Origin: Sedimenticola sp. | GTDB lineage: Bacteria; Pseudomonadota; Gammaproteobacteria; Chromatiales; Chromatiaceae | Reading direction: 5' to 3' | DNA: 64,000 nucleotides | Assembly: GCA_027068915.1 (NCBI GenBank) | Contig: JAMOLT010000010.1 | Coordinates: 124,001 to 188,000 of the forward strand | Part shown: positions 51,628 through 62,300 of the stretch, piece after piece | How the letters are laid out: every line of letters begins with the position of its first letter | How positions within the stretch are numbered: the first letter of the stretch is position 1 | Program-made: the position numbers and the translations under genes | The notes under the pieces: generated by a model | The model's input: the letters and a program-made list of their open reading frames with translations, nothing else | Databases searched by the model: none | Told to the model about the DNA's origin: nothing

Positions 51628-52095
51628 ATGTTGATAGAAAAATCCTATAGAGAGTTTCATGTAATTAAAAATCAAAACCCCTCCATGTCTCTTAGAAGTG
51701 GAAATGCTATTGATTGTGGCAAAGAAGAAGTAGAATTTGATCCAAAATTGGATAAACCATCGAACGATTATTTGGAAAGTAATTATGATGGAATATGTTT
51801 TTTGGATGCGGAGTCTTGGAAGTATTATTTGCCAATACTTATCGAATTTACAATTAAGAATTATACTTTCAGTAATTCAATGGTAATTGATTCATTTATT
51901 TCATCTCTAAGGCCTCCTGACCGAGAACCACCAAGATTTGGGGCTTTGACTGAAAAACAAGAAAAAATTATAATTGAGCTTTTAGATAGACTGGCTTTTG
52001 ATGAGCAGTCAAATTGGAAAGCAGAAGCAATACTAGCGCTGGAGGAATATTGGGCACCTGGTGCTCTTTATAGAAAGAGTAGCAAACATCAATAG
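51628..52095 (+). CDS. Hypothetical protein (DUF6714-like)
   Basis: A 155-residue soluble protein. The middle block DGICFLDAESWKYYLPILIEFTI is like the YyLPaf signature of a family of bacterial proteins of unknown function; the C-terminus EQSNWKAEAILALEEYW would be a helix. It begins 28 bp after the attC-like site and shares the AT-rich composition of the deaminase gene, so it could be the next cassette. No catalytic residues are evident. Confidence 0.6.
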   Translation: MLIEKSYREFHVIKNQNPSMSLRSGNAIDCGKEEVEFDPKLDKPSNDYLESNYDGICFLDAESWKYYLPILIEFTIKNYTFSNSMVIDSFISSLRPPDREPPRFGALTEKQEKIIIELLDRLAFDEQSNWKAEAILALEEYWAPGALYRKSSKHQ

Positions 52096-52104
52096 GGTCA
52101 CCCA

Positions 52105-53217
52105 TTGATTTCACCAAACAATGGTAGTTTATTGAAACTTCAAAGCGTTCTTGTCAATTTTATCTTGAAAGAATGGCTGCTAATCGTATCTGGAATCGGC
52201 CTCGCACTGACATCGGTTTATACGAAGCAGTTTCCGAGCTATTCAGTTCAAGAGCTACAGGTTCTGTTCATACTGTTCACACTTTTTATCGCCATTAACG
52301 GCCTTCAGCATAGCGGGCTTATAGCAAAAATTGCCCAGCGCGTCGAAAAAGGGAAAGCCATCCCATTAAAGCTGGTGGTAACGACATTTTTTCTATCCAT
52401 GTTGGTCACAAATGACATCGCGTTAATCGTCATGGTACCACTTACTTTATCACTCAATATCAATCGCAAGGATATCCTGGTTATTCTTGAAGCCTTGTCA
52501 GCCAACGCCGGATCTGCCTTAACTCCTTTTGGCAACCCGCAAAATCTGTTTATCTATTGGTTTTACGACATCCACCCAATCACGTTTATAGAAACGATTG
52601 CACCATTTTCACTGGCTTTTCTAGCAATTTTGATTGTTGCGGCGCTTTTTATAAAAACGAAAAATCACTCGCAGGGATGCGCGGTATTGCAGAACGTAGA
52701 CAGGAAGGCTTACATCTATGGTGTGCTGCTTTTTATTGTGCTATTGACCATTCTCCACATTCTCCCAATATCATTCGGTTTATTAATTATCATTTTTGCG
52801 TTGCTGTTTGACCGAAAAGCGCTGCGTATCGACTATACGCTTTTACTAATCTTCTTTTTCTTCTTCGGTCTTGCAGGAAACATGAAGATATTATTGGCAA
52901 CAGAACTGAGCCATTCTGGGCATACTTTTCTTCTCTCCGCCCTGGCAAGCCAAGTGATGAGCAATGTTCCCGCAACACTGTTATTTGCAAAGTTTACAAT
53001 GAATTGGGAAGCGTTGTTGTGGGGGGTAAATGCTGGGGGGTTTGGAAGCCTGTTTGGTTCGTTGGCCAATCTGATTGCATACAAAATCTATGTCACACAT
53101 CATAGTACGAACAACACTGCAGTGTTCACTGCAAAATTCCTTATCATTGGCTACACTGCTTTTATCATCTCAATAGGGCTGTATTTCTTATTCAATTGGG
53201 CGCAAGGCCCGCTATGA
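52105..53217 (+). CDS. Ion-transporter (IT) superfamily permease, SLC13/ArsB/CitM-like
   Basis: A 370-residue membrane protein with about ten hydrophobic segments. ALIVMVPLTLSLN and LEALSANAGSALTPFGNPQNLFIYWF match the conserved hairpin loops of the ArsB/NhaD/CitM superfamily; the second-half copy is SNVPATLLFAKF...GVNAGGFGSLFGSLANLIAY. It may move dicarboxylate, citrate or a metalloid oxyanion. The start is a TTG at 52105; no ATG lies nearby in frame. An imperfect 22-bp palindrome (52088-52109) covers the stop of the gene before and this start. Confidence 0.85.
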   Translation: MISPNNGSLLKLQSVLVNFILKEWLLIVSGIGLALTSVYTKQFPSYSVQELQVLFILFTLFIAINGLQHSGLIAKIAQRVEKGKAIPLKLVVTTFFLSMLVTNDIALIVMVPLTLSLNINRKDILVILEALSANAGSALTPFGNPQNLFIYWFYDIHPITFIETIAPFSLAFLAILIVAALFIKTKNHSQGCAVLQNVDRKAYIYGVLLFIVLLTILHILPISFGLLIIIFALLFDRKALRIDYTLLLIFFFFFGLAGNMKILLATELSHSGHTFLLSALASQVMSNVPATLLFAKFTMNWEALLWGVNAGGFGSLFGSLANLIAYKIYVTHHSTNNTAVFTAKFLIIGYTAFIISIGLYFLFNWAQGPL

Positions 53218-53399
53218 GCTATCAAAAAACCAGCAGGAAACAAAAGCAGGCCTTGTGATCAAGCATGCTGGTGGACAGTAAACCAATCGAGTCCGGCGCC
53301 ATCATTCATACCACCTGCAAACCAGAAAAGAGGAAAAGGATGGAATCTGCATCATCATCGAAGCTGATCCATCCTTTACGTCATTTAACCTTGTTCAAG

Positions 53400-54746
53400 T
53401 TATAAGGTGCGTAAAAATGAAACCAGGTCTGATTTTTCTTCCTTGCTAAGGTCGATCTCTAATATCAGGTTAAAGAATTCGACCGTATCTTCTAAAGTCA
53501 GCAAGCGACCATCATGAAGATATGGAGGTGAATCTTTAATACCTCTTAATGAAAATGTTTTGATCAAACCTTCTGCGCGGCCATCGTAAAAACGCTCTAC
53601 CTGTAGATCATGGGCGCTGTTGTCTGTGTAATACGGCGCCGCGTGACAGGATGAACAGGACTCTGCAAATAATTTTTCGCCTCTTAGCTCAGATTCCGAG
53701 GCTCTCGCCGGGTTCAATTTGCCATCGATACCAAGCTTTGGCGCCGGTGGAAATGCAATCATATTTTGCATCGCCGCCATGGCCGCTATCTCTTCCCGGG
53801 TAAAACGTCGAGCACCTTTCTTCAGTCCAATAACCGGGTCGCCATCAAAATAGGCTGTTTTAGCTTCTACTTCACTGAAGTCTTCCAATGTACGTAGCGC
53901 ACGCTTTGAGCCAAAAAAATGCTGGATATTCACGCCGCGCAGGGTTGGAGTATCGATACGAAAACGCGTATCCTGTGGCCGGTTATCCGGGTTCAGATGA
54001 AACACACCACTACTATGACCGTTGACATGGCAGGTAAAACAAGAAACTGCATCCTGGGCTAGTTCTGCCTTGCGATCATCTGTCACATTAAATTGCTGCT
54101 GCGCCACAGGTGTAACCAGCAAACGCATGCCGTCTAGCTGAAAAGGCGTGAGAATACCATTCATCTTGCTGTAGTAGTTGTTGATGGTCAGCTCTTCACC
54201 ACCTGTAACATCACCAAGATCAGGGCGTGAGATCAGATAAAGTGGTGCTGGAAATTCCGGGAGATAAGCATCTGGCAAATCAAAGTCCATATCAAATCGA
54301 ACCAATTCAGGGTGCGTATCCAACTGCATGGACGGCACCACCATGCCACCACTGGCAGGACTGACATGAGGCAGGGGAAGATATGGGAAGACATTTTTTT
54401 TCTTGATTTCTGCTGGTGTCATTTTTGCCAGCTCCTCCCAGCTTACACTCTTTTTTAATCTTGCCGTTGGACCAATGGGTAATGGTTTGCCTCCTGACAT
54501 GGTGGCATTGGGATCCACTTTTTCGGACAGGTTATATCGTTCATTTAACAGTTTCTTATGCTTTTTCATTAATGCCGGTTTGTTGGCTATATCCTCTTTC
54601 ATGGTATCAGCGAGTGGTTTGGTAATGCTGACGGGGGCGTAGCTCGTTGCTGCCGCAAAACCTTGACTAGTAAATCCAAGCACCGTGAAACTGACGATTA
54701 AGTACCGACTCAATAGTGATATGCGTTTATATTGATTATATTTCAC
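53400..54746 (-). CDS. Diheme cytochrome c peroxidase / MauG-family protein
   Basis: A 448-residue exported protein. After a signal peptide (LIVSFTVLGFTSQGFA) come about 190 residues with no heme, then two heme c sites, CFTCH near residue 240 and CSSCH near 363, with the C-terminal peroxidase-like part FSLRGIKDSPPYLHDGRLLTLEDTVEFF. Members reduce hydrogen peroxide or oxidise protein residues in the periplasm. The N-terminal extension is longer than in CcpA. No partner gene is recognised beside it. 53218-53399 holds no gene. Confidence 0.9.
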   Translation of the reverse strand: MKYNQYKRISLLSRYLIVSFTVLGFTSQGFAAATSYAPVSITKPLADTMKEDIANKPALMKKHKKLLNERYNLSEKVDPNATMSGGKPLPIGPTARLKKSVSWEELAKMTPAEIKKKNVFPYLPLPHVSPASGGMVVPSMQLDTHPELVRFDMDFDLPDAYLPEFPAPLYLISRPDLGDVTGGEELTINNYYSKMNGILTPFQLDGMRLLVTPVAQQQFNVTDDRKAELAQDAVSCFTCHVNGHSSGVFHLNPDNRPQDTRFRIDTPTLRGVNIQHFFGSKRALRTLEDFSEVEAKTAYFDGDPVIGLKKGARRFTREEIAAMAAMQNMIAFPPAPKLGIDGKLNPARASESELRGEKLFAESCSSCHAAPYYTDNSAHDLQVERFYDGRAEGLIKTFSLRGIKDSPPYLHDGRLLTLEDTVEFFNLILEIDLSKEEKSDLVSFLRTL

Positions 54747-55000
54747 AATAGTTCTCCTCCAGTTTTATGAGCACTTATAATCTTATGAGTGCCTGATTTC
54801 AATATAGGCTCAGCATCCAGCAACTACCATTAGTATTTAGGTATCGTCACCATAGCTTTCCTCAATACCACCAGTCATTATCATGGTCGAGCATGAATCA
54901 ATGTGGAGCAATGGGGCCGAATTCAGTTGATATGAAAAGAAAAAGGAGAGGATCCTGGGGACAGAATATTTAACTATTATCCACGACACTATAAATATAG

Positions 55001-55110
55001 GGTGCCTCGAATAATTCTATTTTCGTCACACCGGCGCAGGCCGGTGTCTAAATATATCAAGAACTTATGGATTCCGGCATGCGCCGAAATGACGATTAAT
55101 AAGAGGCGCC
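55001..55110. mobile_element. Small inverted-repeat element (MITE-like), 110 bp
   Basis: The ends GGTGCCTC and GAGGCGCC are inverted repeats, continued inward by TTTCGTCA / TGACG and CCGGCGCAGGCCGG / GGATTCCGGCATGCGCCG. The same left arm occurs at 40968-41002. The rest of 54747-55258 is non-coding with no gene seen. Confidence 0.7.
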
Positions 55111-55258
55111 TTTAACACTGTTTGGCTGCAAATCACCGGATGGCGATTAACTCAGCCTATCCTGATCGTCAAATAGCCCTGCCCTTCCTGTGCGAGTACG
55201 CCTTACATCTAGCCGCATTGTGACGCACTGAAAGGGCCTTTAATTCCGACGCAGTACA

Positions 55259-56461
55259 CTAGCCTCCGAGATCAAAAGCAAAATCCAGCTCCTGGTCATT
55301 CAGCAAAAACCGCTTGCGCAATACCGTCAACTGAATGCTTTCTCCAGGCTTCTTTTCAAACAGCTCGATCTTGATATCAGACGGCCGCTTTACGGCGCTG
55401 CCATTCAGCTGCTGAATGACATCACCTTTTTTCAGGCCCGCTTTGGCAGCAGCGCTATCGGGTACCATTCCCGCAACCAGAACACCCTCATCCGCGGTTC
55501 CCAAAAATACCCCCATGAGCCCCGGCTTGGACAGCGTGGCTGTTTCGGGAAAAATGAGGAAATCGGCAATGCCTGGTTTGAGCTTGAGGTTGTCGGCAGG
55601 CAGCACGATCGCTGTTTCCACGTCCATTCTCCGCAACACTCGCTGGGGGATGCCCGAGCCGTACATCAGGTGACCGGAACCCGCCAATACCACCAGTTTT
55701 TTCGATGGATGTTCCTTCAGGTAGGCTGCCGCCCTTTCTGCCATGCTTTCATCCCATAGCAATTGAACATCCAGAAAACGCTCGAAGTTTCTCTTGTTGC
55801 TTCCCGGGTGATGGTGAAAGATTTTACGCAGGCGCGCTGTATATTTTTCGTCACTGCGATCCACGTCCGCTGGCACCTGGGCGCGCTCCTGCTCGTTCAG
55901 ACCCGCTATGCCCACCTTGGAAACCCGGTTTTTGAGTTCTTTTGAAGCATTGAGCGCCATCACGGGGATCTTGTGCTCCCGGGCGTAATCGAGAATCGGG
56001 CGATAGAGACGGTAGTCGAAACTCCAGCGGTCAAACCACTCGCTACTTCTGAGAAACTGCTGCTCACTGATCTCACCGGCAATAAAGCTGTCGAGGTGGG
56101 CCTGGAAGGGTTTCTGGAACATTTCCATGCCAATGGCCAGATCCGGATAGACCTGATGCAGCCCTTTGATGATTTCCAACTGGCTGAGATGGTGGGCATA
56201 ATTGTCATGGGTTTCGCCGACGAAAACCACCCGTTTTTTCGCCAGTGCAGGAATGATTTCCTCTATCGAGGTGGATCCGGAGATGCGGACAACCCGGGTG
56301 TTTCCGGCAGATGGGGCTTCTGTTGTCTCAGCGGGCTCGGGGGCTTTTCCGTGTACATGGTGCTTCCCTGCGTGCTTGTTTACTTCGACAGCCCCACATG
56401 CACTCAAAAATACAGAGACAAATGCCAGCAACAGATAAGTAAAAAGATTTTTATTAGCCAT
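55259..56461 (-). CDS. ChaN-family lipoprotein with C-terminal PDZ domain
   Basis: A 400-residue lipoprotein; lipobox LSAC places the lipidated Cys at residue 22. The ChaN (haem-binding uptake Tiki-like) domain spans residues 60-285: KKRVVFVGETHDNYAHHLSQLEII, IGMEMFQKPFQ, and VVLAGSGHLMYGSGIPQRV are its signature strands with Glu and His residues. A PDZ domain (GVLVAGMVPDSAAAKAGLKKGDVIQQLNG) occupies 310-385. ChaN binds heme as a dimer in Campylobacter; the Tiki relation suggests possible protease activity. It diverges from the M1 peptidase gene with an 79-bp gap. Confidence 0.88.
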   Translation of the reverse strand: MANKNLFTYLLLAFVSVFLSACGAVEVNKHAGKHHVHGKAPEPAETTEAPSAGNTRVVRISGSTSIEEIIPALAKKRVVFVGETHDNYAHHLSQLEIIKGLHQVYPDLAIGMEMFQKPFQAHLDSFIAGEISEQQFLRSSEWFDRWSFDYRLYRPILDYAREHKIPVMALNASKELKNRVSKVGIAGLNEQERAQVPADVDRSDEKYTARLRKIFHHHPGSNKRNFERFLDVQLLWDESMAERAAAYLKEHPSKKLVVLAGSGHLMYGSGIPQRVLRRMDVETAIVLPADNLKLKPGIADFLIFPETATLSKPGLMGVFLGTADEGVLVAGMVPDSAAAKAGLKKGDVIQQLNGSAVKRPSDIKIELFEKKPGESIQLTVLRKRFLLNDQELDFAFDLGG

Positions 56462-56540
56462 TAAAGTATCACCCGATTAACATTCAATTCCCGGTGTAAG
56501 ACATCCGGACGCGACAATAATTCCTGATAGACTGGTCAAT

Positions 56541-58625
56541 ATGAAAAACATCTTCGTCATTATATTGCTGCTGTTGGCATGGGTCTCCCCTGCCCTGGCA
56601 GGGGATATCCAGGTGGTTCATCACGAGATTGAGGCCAAGCTTTTACCTCAAAGCGGCAGGCTTGAGGTGAAAGACAGGCTTACACTTCCCTACAGGTCGG
56701 ACAGTTTCAAGTTTCAGCTCCATGCCGGACTCAAGCCCAAGGTGCAGCAGCCCGGGGCAAAACTCACCCCCGGCAAGCAGTGGATGAACGGAAGAGTGCC
56801 AGTGCAAAGCTACCGGGTCGAGTTAGCAGCGCCGAGCCGCTCCGTAACGATCGGGTATAGCGGCACCATACAGCACCCATTGGGAAAAGTATCCCAGGGA
56901 TATGCCGATGGCAGGAACACCACCCCAGGCTTGATTTCGAAGCAGGGGGTTTTTCTGAGTATCTCCAGCTACTGGTTTCCCGTCATCGACGGCGCCCTGG
57001 TCAAATTTGACATGCGGCTGAATCTTCCGGATGGCTGGTCTGCAATCAGCCAGGGAAGACAGGGAAAAACCTCCAACAGCTGGCGCATGACAAGGCCACA
57101 GGATGACATCTATCTGATCGCCGGGAGATACCAGGTTTATCAGAAAAAAACATCTGTGGCAGAAGCCCAGGTCTATCTGCTTGATGCGGATCCCGGGCTG
57201 GCAAAAAGCTACCTGGATGCCACGGAGCACTATCTGTCGCTCTATCAGGAGCTGTTGGGAGATTATCCCTACAGCAAGTTTGCCCTGGTGGAAAATTTCT
57301 GGGAAAGCGGCTATGGCATGCCCTCCTTCACCCTGCTGGGTTCCCGGGTAATTCGCCTCCCTTTTATCATCCACAGCTCCTACCCCCATGAAATTCTGCA
57401 TAACTGGTGGGGAAACGGCGTCTATGTGGATTACGCATCAGGGAATTGGAGCGAGGGGCTTACCTCCTATCTGGCCGACCACCTGATCAAGGAACAGCGG
57501 GGAAAAGGCGCTGATTACCGCCGCAATACCCTGAAGAACTATGCCAGCTATGTGGCAGATGAGGAAGATTTTCCGCTAAAGGAATTTCGCAGCAACCATG
57601 GTCAAATCAGCCAGGCAGTCGGTTATGGCAAGACCTTGATGTTTTTCCATATGCTTCGCCAGCAACTTGGCGATCCGGCATTTATCGAAGGCCTGCGGCA
57701 TTTCTACCGGAAGAACCGTTTTCGCTCTGCCGGTTTTGAAGATTTGCGGGTCGCTTTTGAAGCCGTCAGCGGAGTCAGGCTGGAAAACGAATTCAAGCAA
57801 TGGGTCAGCCGAACAGGCGCACCTGCTCTGAAGCTGACTCAAACTGCCGTCACCAGGAACAATGGCGGATATCGCCTGACCGCCAGGCTGGATCAAACCC
57901 AACCCGGCGCTCCATTCCAACTTCAGGTTCCGGTCTTTATACAGCTCGAGGGAGAAGAGTGGCCCCGGCAGCAGACCCTGGCAATGAGCAGGAAACACCT
58001 GGCCATTGATCTCCAGCTGAAAAGCAGGCCGCTGCGCCTGAGTATCGACCCTCGTTTCGATCTCTTTCGACAACTCGACCCCAGCGAAAATCCGAGCACC
58101 CTTGGGCAGCTTTTCGGCGCAAAAAAGCTTGTCATCATCCTCCCCGCCAGTGACTCCGCAAAAATGAGAAACAGTTATGAACAAATGGCCCGATCCTGGT
58201 CACACGGACAACACAATATCGAAACAATATGGGACAACGAATTGGATCAGCTGCCAAAGGATCGCCCTATCTGGGTATTTGGCAGCAGCAACCGCTTTTC
58301 CCCCCTGTTCCGAGAGCTGCTGAAAAAGGATGAATACAACACCAGGAATCAGAGCGTGGCTCTCACCACCAAGCACCCCGACCAGCCGAAGCTCACGATC
58401 GGCCTGCTGTCGATCCACGCACCTGAAGCGATGACCGGCATGGCGCGAAAGCTGCCTCACTATGGCAGGTACAGCTATGCCACGTTTACAGGTAACGATC
58501 TAAAAAACCAGCGCAAAGGCGAATGGCGGCTCTCGAAATCCGCCCTGACCAAGGACTTGACGGAAGGGGAAAAGCTGCCTCCGATGAAGATTCCTCTGCC
58601 CAACCCCTTATCCGCCAACCTGTAG
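56541..58625 (+). CDS. M1-family zinc metallopeptidase, exported
   Basis: A 694-residue protein with a signal peptide (MKNIFVIILLLLAWVSPALA). The N-terminal beta domain is followed by a thermolysin-like domain with YPHEILHNWWGN and the third zinc ligand Glu in SEGLTSYLADH, so the HExxH-18-E zinc site is complete. The GAMEN exopeptidase motif is replaced by ESGYGMPSFT, as in other atypical M1 proteins. The last 150 residues form an extra domain of unknown function (KLVIILPASDSAKMRNSYEQMARSW). The divergent ChaN-PDZ lipoprotein may be a partner in the envelope. Confidence 0.88.
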   Translation: MKNIFVIILLLLAWVSPALAGDIQVVHHEIEAKLLPQSGRLEVKDRLTLPYRSDSFKFQLHAGLKPKVQQPGAKLTPGKQWMNGRVPVQSYRVELAAPSRSVTIGYSGTIQHPLGKVSQGYADGRNTTPGLISKQGVFLSISSYWFPVIDGALVKFDMRLNLPDGWSAISQGRQGKTSNSWRMTRPQDDIYLIAGRYQVYQKKTSVAEAQVYLLDADPGLAKSYLDATEHYLSLYQELLGDYPYSKFALVENFWESGYGMPSFTLLGSRVIRLPFIIHSSYPHEILHNWWGNGVYVDYASGNWSEGLTSYLADHLIKEQRGKGADYRRNTLKNYASYVADEEDFPLKEFRSNHGQISQAVGYGKTLMFFHMLRQQLGDPAFIEGLRHFYRKNRFRSAGFEDLRVAFEAVSGVRLENEFKQWVSRTGAPALKLTQTAVTRNNGGYRLTARLDQTQPGAPFQLQVPVFIQLEGEEWPRQQTLAMSRKHLAIDLQLKSRPLRLSIDPRFDLFRQLDPSENPSTLGQLFGAKKLVIILPASDSAKMRNSYEQMARSWSHGQHNIETIWDNELDQLPKDRPIWVFGSSNRFSPLFRELLKKDEYNTRNQSVALTTKHPDQPKLTIGLLSIHAPEAMTGMARKLPHYGRYSYATFTGNDLKNQRKGEWRLSKSALTKDLTEGEKLPPMKIPLPNPLSANL

Positions 58626-58954
58626 CCTGCATTTCTCACCGGGGTTCGGGAATTCCGGTCGATCTGGCAAAGCAGTTTGTTTGATCGTCCGAAAAGCATA
58701 GCGGTAGCGATGGTTTGAGGATCGGGCAAAATGCGCCAGTTCAGCTGGAAACCCGAACAGGGCAGCGTGAAGATGCTGGCAATTGTCTGGTCATTGGTAA
58801 CAAACTGGATCATAACTCTTTTTCCATAGCAGGCTTTCGACCCGCTGAGAAATGCGGGGCAGAAGCCCAGAACCCACCACAGGTTGCATCCACAACTTTT
58901 TGCGGGCATTGTTAAGGAAGCCCTGTCCAGGCAATGTCATCGGGAGAAAAGTTC

Positions 58955-59356
58955 ATGAAAGATTTGGTTTGGGACAACACCCTAAGTGTTCAGATCCAGG
59001 AAATAGACGAAGATCACCGCAGGCTGGTGGATCTGTTCAATTTACTCGGCCATTCGGTAGTAGAGGGAGAAGCGCCGAACTATATCCAGGCATTGATGGA
59101 TGAGCTGATCAATTGCACCATCTGGCACTTCAGCCACGAAGAGCGGTTGATGCTGAAACATGGCTATGAAGGTCTTACAGAGCACAGGAAGGAACACCGG
59201 GAGCTGATCGACAGCATCAAGGCGCTGCAACGAAGAAGCCTGCAGGAGAGCAAGCCGTTCTCCAGCAAAGACATCAAGTTTCTGGAACAATGGCTAACCG
59301 GGCACATCCTCGGCGCTGACATGGAGCTGGGGGAGTATCTTGGCAGGGTGATGTAG
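58955..59356 (+). CDS. Bacteriohemerythrin
   Basis: A 133-residue four-helix diiron oxygen-binding protein. Ligands are visible: His in IDEDHRRLV, His and Glu in WHFSHEERLM, His pair in TEHRKEHREL, and His/Asp in GHILGADMEL. The start ATG 58955 (MKDLVWDNTLSV) is preceded by GGGAGAAA; the frame also opens at 58934. It probably stores or delivers oxygen or senses it. The 58626-58954 gap holds no gene I can support. Confidence 0.92.
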   Translation: MKDLVWDNTLSVQIQEIDEDHRRLVDLFNLLGHSVVEGEAPNYIQALMDELINCTIWHFSHEERLMLKHGYEGLTEHRKEHRELIDSIKALQRRSLQESKPFSSKDIKFLEQWLTGHILGADMELGEYLGRVM

Positions 59357-59358
59357 GC

Positions 59359-62300
59359 TCATGACCTGTTCAGTGCTTCGCCAGGTATGCCCGTAAACCT
59401 TTCTGCACCCTGCGTCATTTTATACCAGACCGTATATACTGCCGGCAAGAACAGCAGGGTCAGTAGCGTTGCAACCAGCAGCCCGCCCATAATTGCAATA
59501 GCCATTGGCCCGAAGAAGACACTCCCGGACAGGGGAACCATCGCCAGAATGGCCGCAAGCGCCGTGAGCATGATGGGGCGAAAGCGGCGCACGGCAGATT
59601 CTATGACCGCCTCACGAGGCAGCATGCCTTCATCAATATTGCGGTCGATCTGGTCTACCAGGATAACCGCATTGCGCATGATCATTCCTGACAGTGCAAT
59701 TGTCCCCAACAAAGCAACAAAACCAAAGGGCCTGTCAAAAACCAGTAAGAAAACAGCCACGCCAATCAGCCCGAACGGAGCAGTCAGCACAACCATGATG
59801 ACGCGCTGAAAGCTTTGCAGCTGAATCATCAGCACCGTCAGCATGACCACGATGAAAAGCGGGAACCCGGCAGCAATGGACAAGTTGGCCTTGGCGCTTT
59901 CTTCCACCGAGCCGCCGGTTTCCAGGCGATAGCCCAGTGGCAGGTTCTCCTTGATGGATTTTAGCCGGGGCAGGATTTCTGCGGTCACCGTTGGCGCTTG
60001 TATGTTGCTGTAAATATCCCCGCGAACGGTGATGGTGGGAACGCGGTTGCGGTGCCAGATTACGCCTTCTTCCTGCGTGGTCTGAAGATGAGCGACCTGC
60101 CGCAGGGGAACGGTTTGACCATTGGCGGTTGGCACATTCAATGAGCGCAATAGTGAAATATCATCCACTTCATCTGTGCCCCGGATCTGAATGGGAATGG
60201 TCTGATCTTTTTCGCGGAACTCACCAATGGTTGCGCCATTGATCATGCCATGCAGCAGTTGATTGATCGAGGTTTGAGTGATTCCCAGACCAAGCGCCTT
60301 GTCCTGATCGATCTTGAGCTGCAGGGATTTGCTCAGCTCGTTCCAGTCATAGTTGATATTGCGCAGATGCGGGTTGGCACGCATCGCAGCAGCAACCTGC
60401 CCGGCAATATCCCGCAGCACCCATAGATCACCACCCGATACACGAAACTGCACGGGATAGCCCACCGGCGGGCCATTCTCCAGCCGAATTACACGGGCAT
60501 GGATATGCGAAAACATGGCGCCATCCATATGCATGATCAGCTTGGCACGCAAGGCTTCCCGGTCTGCAATGCTTTTGGTGGTGATAACAAACTGGGCAAA
60601 GCTGATGTCCGGCAGCTGTTGATCCAGGGGCAGATAAAAGCGCGGCGACCCGTTACCCACATAGCTTACATAGTTTTCCACATGGGCAGTTTCCTTATCC
60701 AGGATTTGCTCCAGCTTCCTGACCTCATTCTTTGTAGCCTGCAGGGAAGATCCTTCCGGCAGTTTCATGTCAACAATCAGCTCCAGACGGGTTGCATCCG
60801 GAAAGAACTGCTGCTGCACAAACTGAAACAGATAGATAGAGCTTCCAAAGGTGGCCAGCGTAAGCAGGATGACCAGCACCGGGCGCGCCACACAAACAGA
60901 GATCAGCCCCCGAAACAACTGGTAAAACTTTTGCGCCAAACGATGTTGCGTGCTGGATATGGAATGGAACAGCCCCTTCTTTTCTCGCTCGGAAGGCTTT
61001 TTCTCGGGAATCAGGTGGTAGCCAAGATACGGTACAACGATCACCGCCGCAAACCAGGACAGCACCAGTGCGATGGTGACCACCTGGAAAATGGAGCGGG
61101 TATACTCGCCAACGGTGGAATCAGCCGTGGCAATGGGTAGAAATCCGGCTGCAGTGACAATGGTTCCGGTAAGCATGGGGAAAGCTGTTGTCTTGTACAC
61201 GAAGCTGGCCGCTTTCATGCGGCTCCAGCCTTCTTCGAGTTTTACCGCCATCATTTCGATAGCGATAATGGCATCATCAACCAGCAGCCCCAGCGCCAAT
61301 ATCAACGAGCCCAGGGAAATCTTGTGCAACCCGATGCCAAACAGATGCATACAGAAGAAAGTGGCAGCCAGCACCAGGGGAATAGAAAGTGCAACCACTG
61401 CTCCGGCACGCAGTCCCAAACTGAAAAAACTGACTGCCAGCACCACAAATACCGCTTCGGCAACCACCTGAAGAAACTCTCTAATGGAGCTTTTTACCGC
61501 ACGGGGCTGGTCATTCACCCGGCTGAGTACCATACCCACGGGAAGCCTGTCCTCGATATGTGCCAGGGCGCTATCCAGGCTTTTACCCAGTTTTATAATA
61601 TCGCCACCGGCACGCATGGAGACACCAATACCCAAAGCCGGTTTGCCCATAAAGCGCATGCCGTCATTTTCCGGATCGGCATAGCCCTCCCGAATAGTGG
61701 CAACCTCACGCAAACGCACCACTCCATTGGATGTGGGTACAGGCAGCCTGCGAATGTCGTCAATCGTTGTAAACCGGCCATTCGAGCGTACAAAAATCCG
61801 GTCATGAACCGTATAGAAACTGCCTGCTGCCTGCATGCTGTTTTGTGCATTCAGCGTATTGACCAGCTCTTCCAGGCTAAAGCCCAGATTGGCCAGTTTT
61901 TGGTTGCTGATCTCGATATATACACGCTCTTCCTGCTCACCAATCATCAGGATTTTGGCGACATCCGGCACCCGCAGCAGCTCTTTACGAATGTCATCGG
62001 CAGCATCGCGCAACTGTGCCATGCTGAACCCGTCACCCGTCAGGGCAAAAATGTTTCCGAAGGTTTCACCGAACTCATCATTGAATAGCGGGCCCAGCAC
62101 CCCCCGGGGCAAGGTGTGGGCGATATCCCGCACCCGCTTGCGGATCTGATAGAACATTTCAGGAATGTCTTTTGACAGGGTACTGTCTTCAGCGAGCACG
62201 AAAATGCTGGCCTGTTCCGGACGGGAAAAACTACGGACAATATCCACATGTGGTGATTCGAGAATGGCTTTCTCGATACGATCAATCACCTGCTGTTCGA

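Noticed and set aside
54940-54975. CTGGGGACAGAATATTTAAC as another REP-type element
   Set aside because: Only one copy was found in the window and it is not palindromic, so it was not listed.
58475-58909. Minus-strand 144-codon frame beyond the M1 peptidase
   Set aside because: It overlaps the peptidase 3' end and has no recognisable domain, signal or ribosome site.
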